From Kibdelosporangium aridum (GTDB taxonomy: Bacteria > Actinomycetota > Actinomycetes > Mycobacteriales > Pseudonocardiaceae): a DNA stretch of 64,000 bases. The position numbers and the translations under genes are program-made. Where the stretch lies: NCBI RefSeq assembly GCF_900176515.1, contig NZ_FWXV01000001.1:1956699-2020698 (forward strand), written 5' to 3'. Of this stretch, positions 51,015 to 60,052 are shown one piece after another. The notes under the pieces are model-generated. The model was not told where the DNA came from. It saw nothing but the letters and a program-made list of their open reading frames with translations, and did no database searches. The stretch's first letter is position 1, and each line of letters starts with the position of its first letter.

Positions 51015-52220
51015 ATGAAGCGTGTACTGACGATCACGGCCATCGCCATGCTCGGATTGACCGGAACGGCCTTCGCCGACGGCACGATCACGTGGGCGGC
51101 CGCGAACAGCACTTCCACTGGCGACCAGGACAACTCGGCGATCTCCGCCGTGCGATCGGGCTATGTCGCCGTGGTCTGGGAAGACGACCGCGACACCACG
51201 GCACCGGAGAACCCGGTACACAGCGATATCTGGATTCGCGTGTACCGGGATGGGGCGTCCCTGTACGAAAAGAAGCTCTCCGACAGCGGGGAAGGCAACT
51301 GGAGCCACGTGCATCCCGATGTCGCGCTGCACGACGACGGCACAGCAGTCGTGGTGTGGGCGGATGACAAGGACGGCAACGGGTACTACCAGATCGCCGT
51401 GCGCACATTGAACGCCGCGGGCACCGTCACTGGTTCGGCCGTGGGTAACGCCACCTCCGACGGGCAGCAGATCAACCCCGCGGTCGCCGCCGACCCGGAC
51501 GGCGCCGGGTTCGCGGTCGCGTTCGAGGACAAGCAAACCACCACGGCACCGACCGTCCGACTGTCAGGCTTCAACTCGATCACGGCCAAGGCGTACGAGG
51601 TCCAGGTCAACGCGGCCGGTGGCACGCACCAGCGTCCGGACGTGGCGATGGGCGCGGCCCAGAACGCCATCGTGGTGTGGGACGAGGACACTGACGCCAA
51701 CGCCAACTTCAACGTGGCACGCAAGGCTTTCACCCCGACCGGTGCGGTGAAGCTGGCCCAGGCCGCTGTCAACGTGACCGGCGACGGTCAGCAGCGGCGC
51801 GCGTCCATCGCGGCGAACTTCAACGGTGACTACGTGGTCGGCTGGGAGACCGATCACACCGGGACCGGCCAGATCGGTGTCCGGTCGTTCTCCGCGACCG
51901 GCGCGGCGTCATCCACAGTGGACACTTACGTCCCCGGTACCGATCCGCAGGTGGGCATCGACGACCAGCGGGCCGCGGTGGTGAACTGGGCCCAGGCGCA
52001 GGACATCTTCGTCCAGGGCCTCAACCCGGACGGCTCGACCGCGGGCCGCCAGCCCCGGATCACCGCGAACACCAACGTGACCGGTCGTCAGGACGAACCC
52101 GCGGTCGGCGTCAACGCGTGGGGCCAGATCTTCATGACGTACACCGACGACGCCGACGGCAACACGTTCGACCAGGTCTACCTCGGCACCGGGCTGAACA
52201 ACAGCACCTGGGGCAGCTAG
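51015..52220 (+). CDS. Secreted repeat (propeller-like) protein
   Basis: About 401 residues. A signal peptide (RVLTITAIAMLGLTGTAFA) is followed by seven or so repeats built around VVWxDD (AVVWEDDRD, VVVWADDKD, IVVWDEDTD, GWETDHTGT, FMTYTDDADG), each with a DNxxxAQ-type stretch, consistent with a beta-propeller. ATG 51015, 12 bases after the phoD stop with GAGGGGG upstream, so it is co-transcribed with phoD. Function unknown; perhaps a surface partner of the phosphatase. Confidence 0.8.
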   Translation: MKRVLTITAIAMLGLTGTAFADGTITWAAANSTSTGDQDNSAISAVRSGYVAVVWEDDRDTTAPENPVHSDIWIRVYRDGASLYEKKLSDSGEGNWSHVHPDVALHDDGTAVVVWADDKDGNGYYQIAVRTLNAAGTVTGSAVGNATSDGQQINPAVAADPDGAGFAVAFEDKQTTTAPTVRLSGFNSITAKAYEVQVNAAGGTHQRPDVAMGAAQNAIVVWDEDTDANANFNVARKAFTPTGAVKLAQAAVNVTGDGQQRRASIAANFNGDYVVGWETDHTGTGQIGVRSFSATGAASSTVDTYVPGTDPQVGIDDQRAAVVNWAQAQDIFVQGLNPDGSTAGRQPRITANTNVTGRQDEPAVGVNAWGQIFMTYTDDADGNTFDQVYLGTGLNNSTWGS

Positions 52221-53293
52221 GGGTTTATCGCCAGGAACAGGAACGCGGCGAGCAGGGCGAGGTGTACCCCGCCCTGCAGCCGCGTCGCCCGACCCGGCAC
52301 CACGGTCAGGATCGCGACGACGAAGGTCAACGCCAGCAACACCATCTGCGTGGACCCGAGTCCGAGCACCAACGGGCCGTCGAGCCAGATCGTCGCGACG
52401 GCGATGGCGGGGATCGTCAGCCCGATGCTCGCCATCGCCGAACCGAAGGACAGGTTGAGGCTGGTCTGCATCCGGTCTCGCGCGGCGGCACGGACCGCGG
52501 CGAACGTCTCCGGCAGCAGCACCAGCAACGCGATCACAACACCCACAAAGGACTGCGGGAACCCGGCGGCCGCCACGCCCGCTTCGATCGCCGGCGACTC
52601 CACTTTGGCCAGTCCGACCACCGCGACCAGTGACACCAGCAACATCCCGAGACTGATCCACGCGGCTTTCGCGGCCGGCGGCGGCGCGTGTTCCTCCTCC
52701 GCGCAGACACCGACCGGCAGGAAGAAGTCCCGGTGCTCCTTGGTCTGCGTGAAAACGAACAAGATGTACAACGCCAGCGACGCGGCGGCGGCGAACACGA
52801 GCTGACCTGTCGAGAACTCCGGGCCTGGTTTGCTCGTCGTGAACGTCGGCAGCACCAGACTCAGCGTCGCCAGAGTCGCGACCGTCGCCAACGCGGCACC
52901 TGCTCCTTCAGCGTTGAAGACCATCACGCGATGCCGCGTCGCACCGATCAGTAAAGCGATACCGACAATCCCGTTGCACGTGATCATGACCGCCGCGAAG
53001 ACGGTATCCCGCGCCAACGACGCCGTTTCCGGGCCACCTGAGACCATCAGGGTGACGATCAAGGCCACCTCGATGACCGTGACCGCCACGGCGAGCACGA
53101 GCGAGCCGAACGGTTCCCCGATCCGGTGCGCGACCACCTCGGCGTGGTGCACCGCCGTGGACACGGCGCCGGCCAGCGCCAACGCCACGATGATCACCAA
53201 GATGACGGGCAGGTCGACGCCCCACGTGAACGCGAGGACGACCAGCGCGAACAGCGGGACGCTCAGCGGCCAGGACCGGATCAGGGCTCTCAT
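52217..53293 (-). CDS. Calcium/proton antiporter (CaCA family)
   Basis: 358 residues, eleven predicted helices, with the two alpha repeats of the cation/Ca exchanger family: GEPFGSLVLAVAVTVIEVALIV and GVVIALLVLLPETFAAVRAA, where the acidic residues sit. A histidine-containing loop (EEEHAPPPAAK) separates the halves. It resembles ChaA-type H+/Ca2+ antiporters. Its end overlaps the secreted repeat-protein stop by four bases (CTAG). Confidence 0.87.
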   Translation of the reverse strand: MRALIRSWPLSVPLFALVVLAFTWGVDLPVILVIIVALALAGAVSTAVHHAEVVAHRIGEPFGSLVLAVAVTVIEVALIVTLMVSGGPETASLARDTVFAAVMITCNGIVGIALLIGATRHRVMVFNAEGAGAALATVATLATLSLVLPTFTTSKPGPEFSTGQLVFAAAASLALYILFVFTQTKEHRDFFLPVGVCAEEEHAPPPAAKAAWISLGMLLVSLVAVVGLAKVESPAIEAGVAAAGFPQSFVGVVIALLVLLPETFAAVRAAARDRMQTSLNLSFGSAMASIGLTIPAIAVATIWLDGPLVLGLGSTQMVLLALTFVVAILTVVPGRATRLQGGVHLALLAAFLFLAINP

Positions 53294-53438
53294 GCCCTAC
53301 ACATTCGCATATCGGACGGACGAGATCACATCAGCGCGATTGTCACTTGTGGACAGTCGATTGCCGATCACGTTGCCCGGCAGGGATGTCGGCGGCCCAG
53401 ATGGTCAGCAGAAGTGACCAGGATCTCTGCGACGAGAA

Positions 53439-53468
53439 GATGGGCGGCGACCCCGGCCGCCGCCCATC
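53439..53468. terminator. Hairpin after MFS gene
   Basis: Eleven-base perfect arms (53439-53449 and 53458-53468, GATGGGCGGCG and its complement) around an eight-base loop, eight bases beyond the minus-strand MFS stop at 53477. Confidence 0.75.
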
Positions 53469-53476
53469 GACGGGAT

Positions 53477-54781
53477 CTACGCGGTCGCCGGGCTCACCAC
53501 AGCCTTGGGCGCGACCGGCGCGAGCCGGAACACGGCGACCGCGGCCAGCAGACTCATCAGGCAAATCCCGGAGATGTACAAGGTAACGCCGCCTGTGCCG
53601 CCGCTCGAGTTCAGGATCGCCGTCGAGATCACCGGGGCGAGACCACCGCCCAGCAACGCGGCGAGCTGCAACAGCAGCGACGAACCCGAGTACCGGACAT
53701 GAGCGGGGAACGTGTCCGCCACGATGGCGCCCTGCACGCAGTGCGTGATCGGGATGATCAGTCCCATTCCGACCAGAGCGATGACCACGACAGCCGTGCT
53801 CTTGGAGTTGAGCAATGGGAAGAACGCCGCCGCCCACACGAGCAGTGCCACCGATCCCCACAGGAACATGCCGCGACGGCCACGGCGGTCCGCCATCGAC
53901 GTCCACAGTGGAATGGTGGCGAACCACAACACCGACGCCACGGTCACTGTGATGAGCAGGAACTGGCGGTTCAACCCGAGTTGTGCGGTGCCGTAGGACA
54001 AGCTGAACACGAGGAACAGGTAAGCCACCGCGGAGTTGGCGATGCTGAGCAGCACGGTCAGCACCAGCCTGCCCGTGCCGACGGTCAAGGCCTCCTTCAA
54101 CGGGAACCGCACGATCTGCTTGCGTTCCACCGCTTTGGCGAACGACGGCGTCTCGGTCACGCGCAGCCGGATGACCAGGCCGACGATCACCAGCGCGGCA
54201 CTGAGCAGGAACGGGATCCGCCAGCCCCACGAGGTGAAGGCCGCGGCGGGCATCACCGAACTGGTGACCAGGAAGACCGTGTTGGCCAGCACAAGGCCCG
54301 CGGGCGTGCCCATCTGCGGGAAGCCCGCGTACCTGTTCCGCTTGGCCTCCGGCGCGTGTTCCAGTGCCATCAAGTTCGCGCCCGCGTTCTCGCCACCGAG
54401 ACCGATGCCCTGCACCACACGCAGCGCCACCAGCAGGATCGGCGCCCACACCCCGATCACCGCGAAGCCGGGCAGCGCGCCGATCAGCGTCGACCCGATG
54501 CCCATCAGCATCAGGGACACCACGAGCGTCATCTTGCGGCCGATCCGGTCACCGAAATGACCGAAGACCAGGCCGCCGAGTGGGCGGGCGATGAACCCGA
54601 CGGCGAACGTGCTGAACGCGGCGAGCGTGCCCGCCGCCGGAGAAAGCGACGGGAAGAACTGCCGGTTGAAGATCAACGCCGACGCGGTGCCGTAGAGGAA
54701 GAAGTCGTACCATTCCAACGTCGCACCAGTCAGTGTCGCCAGCGCGACCTTCCGTTGCGGCGTTGCGGTTGATTCGCCCAT
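53477..54781 (-). CDS. MFS transporter, metabolite:H+ symporter family
   Basis: 434 residues, twelve helices, with the family signatures ATLTGATLEWYDFFLYGTAS at the front and GFIARPLGGLVFGHFGDRIGRK between helices 2 and 3. Relatives carry shikimate, 4-hydroxybenzoate and other organic acids. It is divergent from the 3-hydroxyanthranilate operon and shares the AGCCAT-rich control region with it, so uptake of that substrate or of a related aromatic acid is a reasonable guess. ATG 54781. Confidence 0.88.
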   Translation of the reverse strand: MGESTATPQRKVALATLTGATLEWYDFFLYGTASALIFNRQFFPSLSPAAGTLAAFSTFAVGFIARPLGGLVFGHFGDRIGRKMTLVVSLMLMGIGSTLIGALPGFAVIGVWAPILLVALRVVQGIGLGGENAGANLMALEHAPEAKRNRYAGFPQMGTPAGLVLANTVFLVTSSVMPAAAFTSWGWRIPFLLSAALVIVGLVIRLRVTETPSFAKAVERKQIVRFPLKEALTVGTGRLVLTVLLSIANSAVAYLFLVFSLSYGTAQLGLNRQFLLITVTVASVLWFATIPLWTSMADRRGRRGMFLWGSVALLVWAAAFFPLLNSKSTAVVVIALVGMGLIIPITHCVQGAIVADTFPAHVRYSGSSLLLQLAALLGGGLAPVISTAILNSSGGTGGVTLYISGICLMSLLAAVAVFRLAPVAPKAVVSPATA

Positions 54782-54864
54782 GTTCGCCTACCCGGGGTCG
54801 AGTGCGGTAATGGCGAGAAGACTGACCCGGACGACATTCCCGCACAAATACCCAACGGCTCGGC

Positions 54865-54908
54865 AGCCATACCCGGATGGCTATATCGAGCCATAGCCAT
54901 GTGGCTAT
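54865..54908. promoter_or_regulatory. AGCCAT half-site array between MFS and 3-hydroxyanthranilate operon
   Basis: ATAGCCA-TG-TGGCTAT (54893-54908) is a perfect 7-2-7 inverted repeat. Upstream are AGCCAT (54865-54870) and ATGGCT (54877-54882), giving five half-sites in 44 bases. The array lies about 57 bases before the dehydrogenase ATG and 84 before the divergent MFS ATG. The nearby LysR protein (59088) is the likeliest binder, as inverted repeats with T-A ends suit that family. Confidence 0.6.
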
Positions 54909-54964
54909 ACCGGCAGCCTGGATACGCATTTGTGGGGCATGACGTTGCGGGCGAGAGTGAAGGC

Positions 54965-56416
54965 ATGACAGCGATCCGCACCTTCGTCGGCGGACGGTTC
55001 ATCGATCCGGAACCCGGCCAGCGCTTCGACAAGACCAACCCGGCGACCGGACTGACCTTCGCAACCGTGCACGAGGCCAGCGCCGCCGTCGTCGACCAGG
55101 CCGTCGCGGCCGCGCGTGCCGCGGCACGCGAATGGGCCCGTACCCCTGTCCGTGAGCGGGCCGCGGTCCTGCGCCGAGCCGCCGACGGGATCGAGGCCCG
55201 CTTTGCCGAGTTCGTCGCCGCCGAGGTGGCGGACACCGGAAAACCTGTCGTGCTGGCGCGAGAACTGGACGTCGCCAGGGCGTCGGCGAATTTCCGGACA
55301 TATGCCGATGTCGTTTCCTCGGCCGGGCAGGAATCGTTTCTCACTGACCTCCCCGGTGGCCGGCAAGCATTGAACTACGCCGTGCGGAAACCGCTGGGCG
55401 TGGTCGCGGTGATCGTGCCGTGGAATCTCCCGCTGCTGCTGTTGACCTGGAAGGTCTCCGCCGCACTCGCCTGTGGCAACACCGTGGTCGTCAAGCCGAG
55501 CGAGTTCACGCCGTCGACCGCCACCTTGCTCGCCGAAGTCCTGGTGGACGCCGGGCTGCCCGCGGGCGCGTACAACGTCGTGCACGGTTTCGGCGCAACT
55601 GGTGCGGCCCTCGCTGGCCACCGCGGGATCGATGGCGTGACGTTCACCGGGTCCACGGCCACGGGAACGCGAGTCATGCAGACGGTCGCACCACGCGTGC
55701 GACCGGTGTCGTTCGAGCTCGGCGGCAAGAACGCGGCTGTGGTGTTCGACGACGTCGACCTGGACGAAGCGGTGGCCGGGCTGAGCCGGGCGATCTTCAC
55801 CAACACCGGGCAGGTCTGCCTGTGCACCGAGCGGGTGTACGTCCAGCGGCCGGTCTTCGAGGACATCGCCGCCGGACTGGTCGAGCGTGCCCGTGCCCTC
55901 AAGCTCGGCGACCCGAGCGACGAGACCACCACGACCGGCCCGCTGATCTCCGAACAGCACCGGGACAAGGTGCGTGGTTACCTGGCGCTCGCCGAACAGG
56001 AAGGCGCCAAGGTGCTGACCGGTGGCGGCGTGCCGCAGCTCGGTGCGGAGCTCGACGGCGGATCCTGGATCGAGCCGACACTGTGGACCGGTCTGTCCAA
56101 TACGGACCGGACGCTGCGCGAGGAGATCTTCGGACCGGTCGCCGCGCTCATCCCGTTCGACTCCGAGGAAGAGGCCATCGAGCTGGCCAACGACACCGAT
56201 TACGGCCTCGCGGCTTCGGTGTGGACGAACGACCTGCGGCGCGGGCACCGCGTCGCGCAGGCGATGAACGTGGGAATGTCCTGGGTGAACACCTGGTTCC
56301 TGCGTGACCTGCGGTCGCCGTTCGGCGGCATGGGCATGTCCGGCATCGGCCGCGAAGGCGGGATGTCGGCGATGGAGTTCTACACCGAACCGACGAATGT
56401 GTGCGTGGCGCTGTGA
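54965..56416 (+). CDS. nbaE: 2-Aminomuconic / 2-hydroxymuconic semialdehyde dehydrogenase
   Basis: A 483-residue aldehyde dehydrogenase with SFELGGKNAAVVF (general-base Glu) and NTGQVCLCTERVYV (catalytic Cys in GQVC); the latter is the signature of muconic semialdehyde dehydrogenases. It oxidises 2-aminomuconate-6-semialdehyde with NAD+. ATG 54965. Four cotranscribed genes for the preceding and following steps make the assignment firm. Its stop overlaps the next GTG (GTGA). Confidence 0.9.
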   Translation: MTAIRTFVGGRFIDPEPGQRFDKTNPATGLTFATVHEASAAVVDQAVAAARAAAREWARTPVRERAAVLRRAADGIEARFAEFVAAEVADTGKPVVLARELDVARASANFRTYADVVSSAGQESFLTDLPGGRQALNYAVRKPLGVVAVIVPWNLPLLLLTWKVSAALACGNTVVVKPSEFTPSTATLLAEVLVDAGLPAGAYNVVHGFGATGAALAGHRGIDGVTFTGSTATGTRVMQTVAPRVRPVSFELGGKNAAVVFDDVDLDEAVAGLSRAIFTNTGQVCLCTERVYVQRPVFEDIAAGLVERARALKLGDPSDETTTTGPLISEQHRDKVRGYLALAEQEGAKVLTGGGVPQLGAELDGGSWIEPTLWTGLSNTDRTLREEIFGPVAALIPFDSEEEAIELANDTDYGLAASVWTNDLRRGHRVAQAMNVGMSWVNTWFLRDLRSPFGGMGMSGIGREGGMSAMEFYTEPTNVCVAL

Positions 56417-57171
56417 ACGGTCCTGTGATTGGGGAACTGGCGCAGCGGCTGGACGAGGCGCAGGTGCGCGGCAAGGACATCCTCAGCCTCGCGGACACGC
56501 ACGAGATCGACATCGATCAGGCGTACCGGATCCAGCAGGAGCTCGTCGAGCGCCGCCTGGCCCGCGGGGAGTCGCTGACCGGAGTCAAACTCGGCTTCAC
56601 CAGCCAGGCCAAGATGGCCCAGATGGGCGTGTCCGAGGTGATCGTCGGCAGGCTCACCAGCGGGATGCGGCACTCGCACGACAGCATGGTCGACATCGGC
56701 CAGTTCATCCATCCCAAGGTCGAACCGGAGATCGCCTACCGGCTGGCCAGGGACGTCGACGGAACGGTGCCGATTGAGTCCTGTGTGGACGCTGTCGCGG
56801 CGGCGGTGGAGATCATCGACTCGCGGTATCGGGACTTCCGGTTCACGTACACCGATGTGGTCGCGGACAACACCTCCGCGGCCGGGTACGCGATCGGTCC
56901 ATGGCAGAAGTTCAGTGACGTCAACAACCGGCCGGTGCGCCTGTCCGTCGGGTCCACAGAGGTCACGGGTTCGACGAACGCGATCCTCGGCGACCCGGCA
57001 CGAGCGTTGGGCGCGTTGGAAGATGTCGCCAAGCGAAGGGGAATTCCGTTGCGAGCTGGATACATCGTGCTGGCCGGAGCCGCGACCGCGGCGATCGGGC
57101 TGACCGCGGGCCCGGTCGACTGCCAGATCGAGGGCCTCGGGCCGGTGTCGTTCATCGGATCGGTCTCATGA
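56413..57171 (+). CDS. nbaG: 2-Oxo-3-hexenedioate (4-oxalocrotonate) decarboxylase
   Basis: 252 residues of the hydratase/decarboxylase fold (IDQAYRIQQELVERRLARGESLTGVKLGFTSQAKMAQMGVSE). Metal-ligand-type acidic residues follow in VEPEIAYRL. The family also contains 2-oxopent-4-enoate hydratases, so decarboxylase is inferred from the operon, where only one such gene exists. GTG 56413 overlaps the dehydrogenase stop; its own stop overlaps the next ATG. Confidence 0.82.
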   Translation: MNGPVIGELAQRLDEAQVRGKDILSLADTHEIDIDQAYRIQQELVERRLARGESLTGVKLGFTSQAKMAQMGVSEVIVGRLTSGMRHSHDSMVDIGQFIHPKVEPEIAYRLARDVDGTVPIESCVDAVAAAVEIIDSRYRDFRFTYTDVVADNTSAAGYAIGPWQKFSDVNNRPVRLSVGSTEVTGSTNAILGDPARALGALEDVAKRRGIPLRAGYIVLAGAATAAIGLTAGPVDCQIEGLGPVSFIGSVS

Positions 57172-57581
57172 CCGGCGCGCGCACGATCCAGGGCCTCGCC
57201 ACGCCACGCGGACGGTTCCCGCACGTCAAAGTGTCCGGTGACCTGATCTTCGTCTCCGGGACGAGCTCCCGCTGCCCGGACAACTCGTTCGCGGGCGTCG
57301 AGGTCGACGAGTTCGGCACGACCAATGTGGACATCCGCGAGCAGACCAGGGCGGTGATCGAGAACATCGGCCGGATACTGGCCGAAGTGGATGCCGAGCT
57401 GGCCGACATCGTCCAGATCACCACGTTCCTGGTGAACATGAACGACTTCGGCGGCTACAACGAGGTCTACGCCGAGTACTTCGACGAGGACGGCCCGGCC
57501 CGCACGACCGTGGCCGTCCACCAGCTCCCGCACCCGCACCTGCTGATCGAGATCCAGGCCATCGCACGCACACCGAGGTGA
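57168..57581 (+). CDS. nbaF: 2-Aminomuconate deaminase (RidA family)
   Basis: 137 residues of the RidA/YjgF chorismate-mutase-like fold (DLIFVSGTSSRCPDNSF, NIGRILAEVDAELADIVQITTFLVNMNDF, HPHLLIEIQAIA). In this pathway a RidA protein hydrolyses 2-aminomuconate to 4-oxalocrotonate and ammonia. ATG 57168 overlaps the decarboxylase stop (ATGA). Confidence 0.88.
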   Translation: MTGARTIQGLATPRGRFPHVKVSGDLIFVSGTSSRCPDNSFAGVEVDEFGTTNVDIREQTRAVIENIGRILAEVDAELADIVQITTFLVNMNDFGGYNEVYAEYFDEDGPARTTVAVHQLPHPHLLIEIQAIARTPR

Positions 57582-57587
57582 ACCACC

Positions 57588-58109
57588 ATGCCAGAGCTGC
57601 CACCAGTGATCAACTTCCAGGGCTGGATCGACGAACGCCGCCACCTGCTCGCCCCGCCGGTGAACAACAGGACCATGGCCCTCGGTGACGACTTCATCGT
57701 GCAGATCGTCGGCGGCCCGAACAAGCGCACGGACTTCCACCTCGACCCGTACGAGGAGTGGTTCTTCCAGATCAAGGGCGACATGCACGTCAACCTGATG
57801 ACCGACGCGGGACAGCGGACCGTGCACATCCGGGAAGGCGAGACCTGGTTGCTGCCCGGCTCGATCCCCCATTCCCCGCAGCGACCAGACCCCGAGTCCA
57901 TCGGGCTGGTCATCGAACGGGTCCGCGAGGAAGGCACCCTCGAGCGGTTCCAGTGGTACTGCATGGACTGCGACACCCTCATCCACGAGGTCGAGCTCCA
58001 GGTCCGCGACATCGTCGCCGACCTGCCGCCGGTCTTCGACCAGTTCTACTCCTCCCCAGCAGCGCGGACCTGCCCGAAGTGCGGTGCGCTCCACCCTGGC
58101 AAAGGCTGA
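57588..58109 (+). CDS. nbaC: 3-Hydroxyanthranilate 3,4-dioxygenase
   Basis: A 173-residue cupin. The iron ligands His51, Glu57 and His95 and the rubredoxin-like second site Cys125, Cys128, Cys162 and Cys165 are all present, at the same numbers I recall for the Cupriavidus enzyme. It opens 3-hydroxyanthranilate to 2-amino-3-carboxymuconate semialdehyde. ATG 57588, six bases after the deaminase stop. Confidence 0.94.
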   Translation: MPELPPVINFQGWIDERRHLLAPPVNNRTMALGDDFIVQIVGGPNKRTDFHLDPYEEWFFQIKGDMHVNLMTDAGQRTVHIREGETWLLPGSIPHSPQRPDPESIGLVIERVREEGTLERFQWYCMDCDTLIHEVELQVRDIVADLPPVFDQFYSSPAARTCPKCGALHPGKG

Positions 58110-58110
58110 C

Positions 58111-59091
58111 ATGATCGACATACACACGCACTACGTGCCCAACGGCTGGCCTTCGCTCGATCTGGGTCCCGATTCCCCGTGGCTGCGGGTGGAGTCCGAG
58201 TCCGACGCGATGATCATGCTTGGCGCCAAGGAGTTCCGCCGCATCCAGGCCAACTGCTGGGACGCGGGTCTGCGCCTCGCCGACATGGACGTCGACGGCG
58301 TGGACATCCAGGTCGTCTCCCCCACGCCCGCGTTCTTCAACTACGGCCGGTCAGCCGGGGAAGCGACGAAGATCTCCCGGATCTTCAACGACCTCGCGCT
58401 GGAGATCGTGGCACCGGCACGCGACCGCCTTCTTCCGTTCTGCCAGGTTCCCTTGCAGGACACGGACGCCGCGTGCCGCGAGCTCGACCGGTGCGTCGCG
58501 AATGGACACCGTGGTGTCGAGATCGGCAACCACATCGGCGATCTGGATCTGGACAGCGTCGGCGTCGTCACGTTCCTGCAGCATTGTGCGTCGTTGGGTG
58601 TCCCGGTCTTCGTGCACCCGTGGGACATGGTGAGCTCGCCTCGCTCGGACCGGTGGATGGCGCAGTGGCTGACCGGCATGCCCGCTGAGACCCACCTGTC
58701 GATCTTGGCGTTGATCCTTGGCGGCGTGTTCGACCGGATCGACGAGCGTTTGAAGATCTGTTTCGCGCATGGCGGGGGGTCGTTCGCGTTCTGGCTCGGC
58801 CGGTTCGAGAACGCGTGGCACCACCGCAATGACGTGATCGGCACGTCCCAGTACCCGCCGTCGCACTACATTGGACGGTTCTCGGTGGACTCGGTCGTGT
58901 TCGACGAGCGCGCCCTGCGGTTGCTGGTCGACACGGTCGGTGCCGAACAGGTGATGGTGGGCAGCGACTACCCTTACCCGCTCGGCGAACGTCCCGCCGG
59001 TGGCGTGGTTCTCAAGAGCGAGTTCCTGTCAGCCGAGGAACGAGAGCTGATCACGACCCGCAACGCGCGCCGCTTCCTCGGGTTGTCCTAG
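58111..59091 (+). CDS. nbaD: 2-Amino-3-carboxymuconate-6-semialdehyde decarboxylase (ACMSD)
   Basis: A 326-residue amidohydrolase-fold decarboxylase. The zinc ligands are visible as His5 and His7 (DIHTH), a His in VFVHPWDM, a His in CFAHGGGSF and an Asp in VGSDYPYPLGE. It decarboxylates the dioxygenase product to 2-aminomuconate semialdehyde, diverting it from spontaneous cyclisation to quinolinate. ATG 58111, one base after the dioxygenase stop. Its end overlaps the LysR gene end by four bases. Confidence 0.93.
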   Translation: MIDIHTHYVPNGWPSLDLGPDSPWLRVESESDAMIMLGAKEFRRIQANCWDAGLRLADMDVDGVDIQVVSPTPAFFNYGRSAGEATKISRIFNDLALEIVAPARDRLLPFCQVPLQDTDAACRELDRCVANGHRGVEIGNHIGDLDLDSVGVVTFLQHCASLGVPVFVHPWDMVSSPRSDRWMAQWLTGMPAETHLSILALILGGVFDRIDERLKICFAHGGGSFAFWLGRFENAWHHRNDVIGTSQYPPSHYIGRFSVDSVVFDERALRLLVDTVGAEQVMVGSDYPYPLGERPAGGVVLKSEFLSAEERELITTRNARRFLGLS

Positions 59092-60020
59092 CGATGCTCC
59101 TCGCCCGCCATTTCGGCCGCCACCGACGCCAGGCTGTCGATCAGGGCCTCGGCGGACGGGCTGAGCGTACGGGCAGGCAGCGTGAGGCCCACGCTGTGGC
59201 CGATCTGCTCGAGCGACACGTCCAGCCGGGACAGTTCCGGCTCGTCCCGCGCGATCAGGCTCGGCAGCGCGGCGATGACGTCGTTCTCCAGCAGCAGTTC
59301 CCGGACAGTCAGGAAGGACGTGGTCTCGACGCGGTTCGCCGGCAGCGGGATCCCGTTGCGGGCGAAGAACTCCTCGAGCTCGCGGCGCAGCACGGTCTCC
59401 GCGCCGGGCAGGATCCACGGGTATTCGCCGAGTTCGGCCGGGTCGATCCGGGTCCGCCCGGCCAGCGGGTGCGAGGATCGGACGATCAGGTCGACGAACT
59501 CGTCGTACAGCTTGCGCCGCTCGATCTGCTCGTCCGATGCCGCGGTGAGCCGTCCGACGATCATGTCGACGCGCCCGGCCACCAGCTCGACCAACAGCGG
59601 CTCCGGCGCGGCCTCCCGGACGATGACTGTCAGATATGGACGGTCGCGCTTGATCCTGGTGATCGCCCTTGGCAGCAACACGTTCGACCCCGCGAGGTGA
59701 GTCCCGACGATCACGGTGCCGCGCTCGGCGTCGGCGAGCTCGACGATGTGCCTGCCCGCTTCAGTCAATTGCGCGAGAACGGCTCGCGCGTGTTCGGCGA
59801 AAGCGGCTCCGTAGACCGTGGGTGTGATGCCACGTGGACCGCGGTCGAAGAGTGTGACGCCGAGGATCTCCTCCAGCTCGTGCAGACCGCGGGTGGCCAC
59901 CGGTTGGGTGACGTGCAGTTGCGCCGCGGCACCGACCACGCTTCCCTGGCGCAGCAACGCGTCCAACAGCACCAGGTGCCGCAGTTTCAAGCGTCCGTCC
60001 AGCAGGCGTGGCGTTTTCAT
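59088..60020 (-). CDS. LysR-family transcriptional regulator
   Basis: 310 residues: an N-terminal winged helix (LKLRHLVLLDALLRQGSVVGAAAQLHVTQPVATRGLHELEEIL) and a PBP2-like effector domain. ATG 60020 places the helix-turn-helix at the normal distance; the open frame extends upstream without a start of its own. It is the probable activator of the 3-hydroxyanthranilate operon, with the AGCCAT array at 54865-54908 as a candidate target, although it lies 4 kb from it. Confidence 0.88.
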   Translation of the reverse strand: MKTPRLLDGRLKLRHLVLLDALLRQGSVVGAAAQLHVTQPVATRGLHELEEILGVTLFDRGPRGITPTVYGAAFAEHARAVLAQLTEAGRHIVELADAERGTVIVGTHLAGSNVLLPRAITRIKRDRPYLTVIVREAAPEPLLVELVAGRVDMIVGRLTAASDEQIERRKLYDEFVDLIVRSSHPLAGRTRIDPAELGEYPWILPGAETVLRRELEEFFARNGIPLPANRVETTSFLTVRELLLENDVIAALPSLIARDEPELSRLDVSLEQIGHSVGLTLPARTLSPSAEALIDSLASVAAEMAGEEHR

Positions 60021-60052
60021 GGCACGACAATAGTCCCGAGTGGAGGTGGATC

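Noticed and set aside
53126..54772. Plus-strand 548-codon frame over the antiporter and MFS genes
   Set aside because: It crosses the intergenic region and two well-defined membrane proteins on the other strand; its composition is typical of a shadow.
54905..56248. Minus-strand 447-codon frame over the dehydrogenase gene
   Set aside because: The plus strand shows a complete aldehyde dehydrogenase with its active-site motifs.
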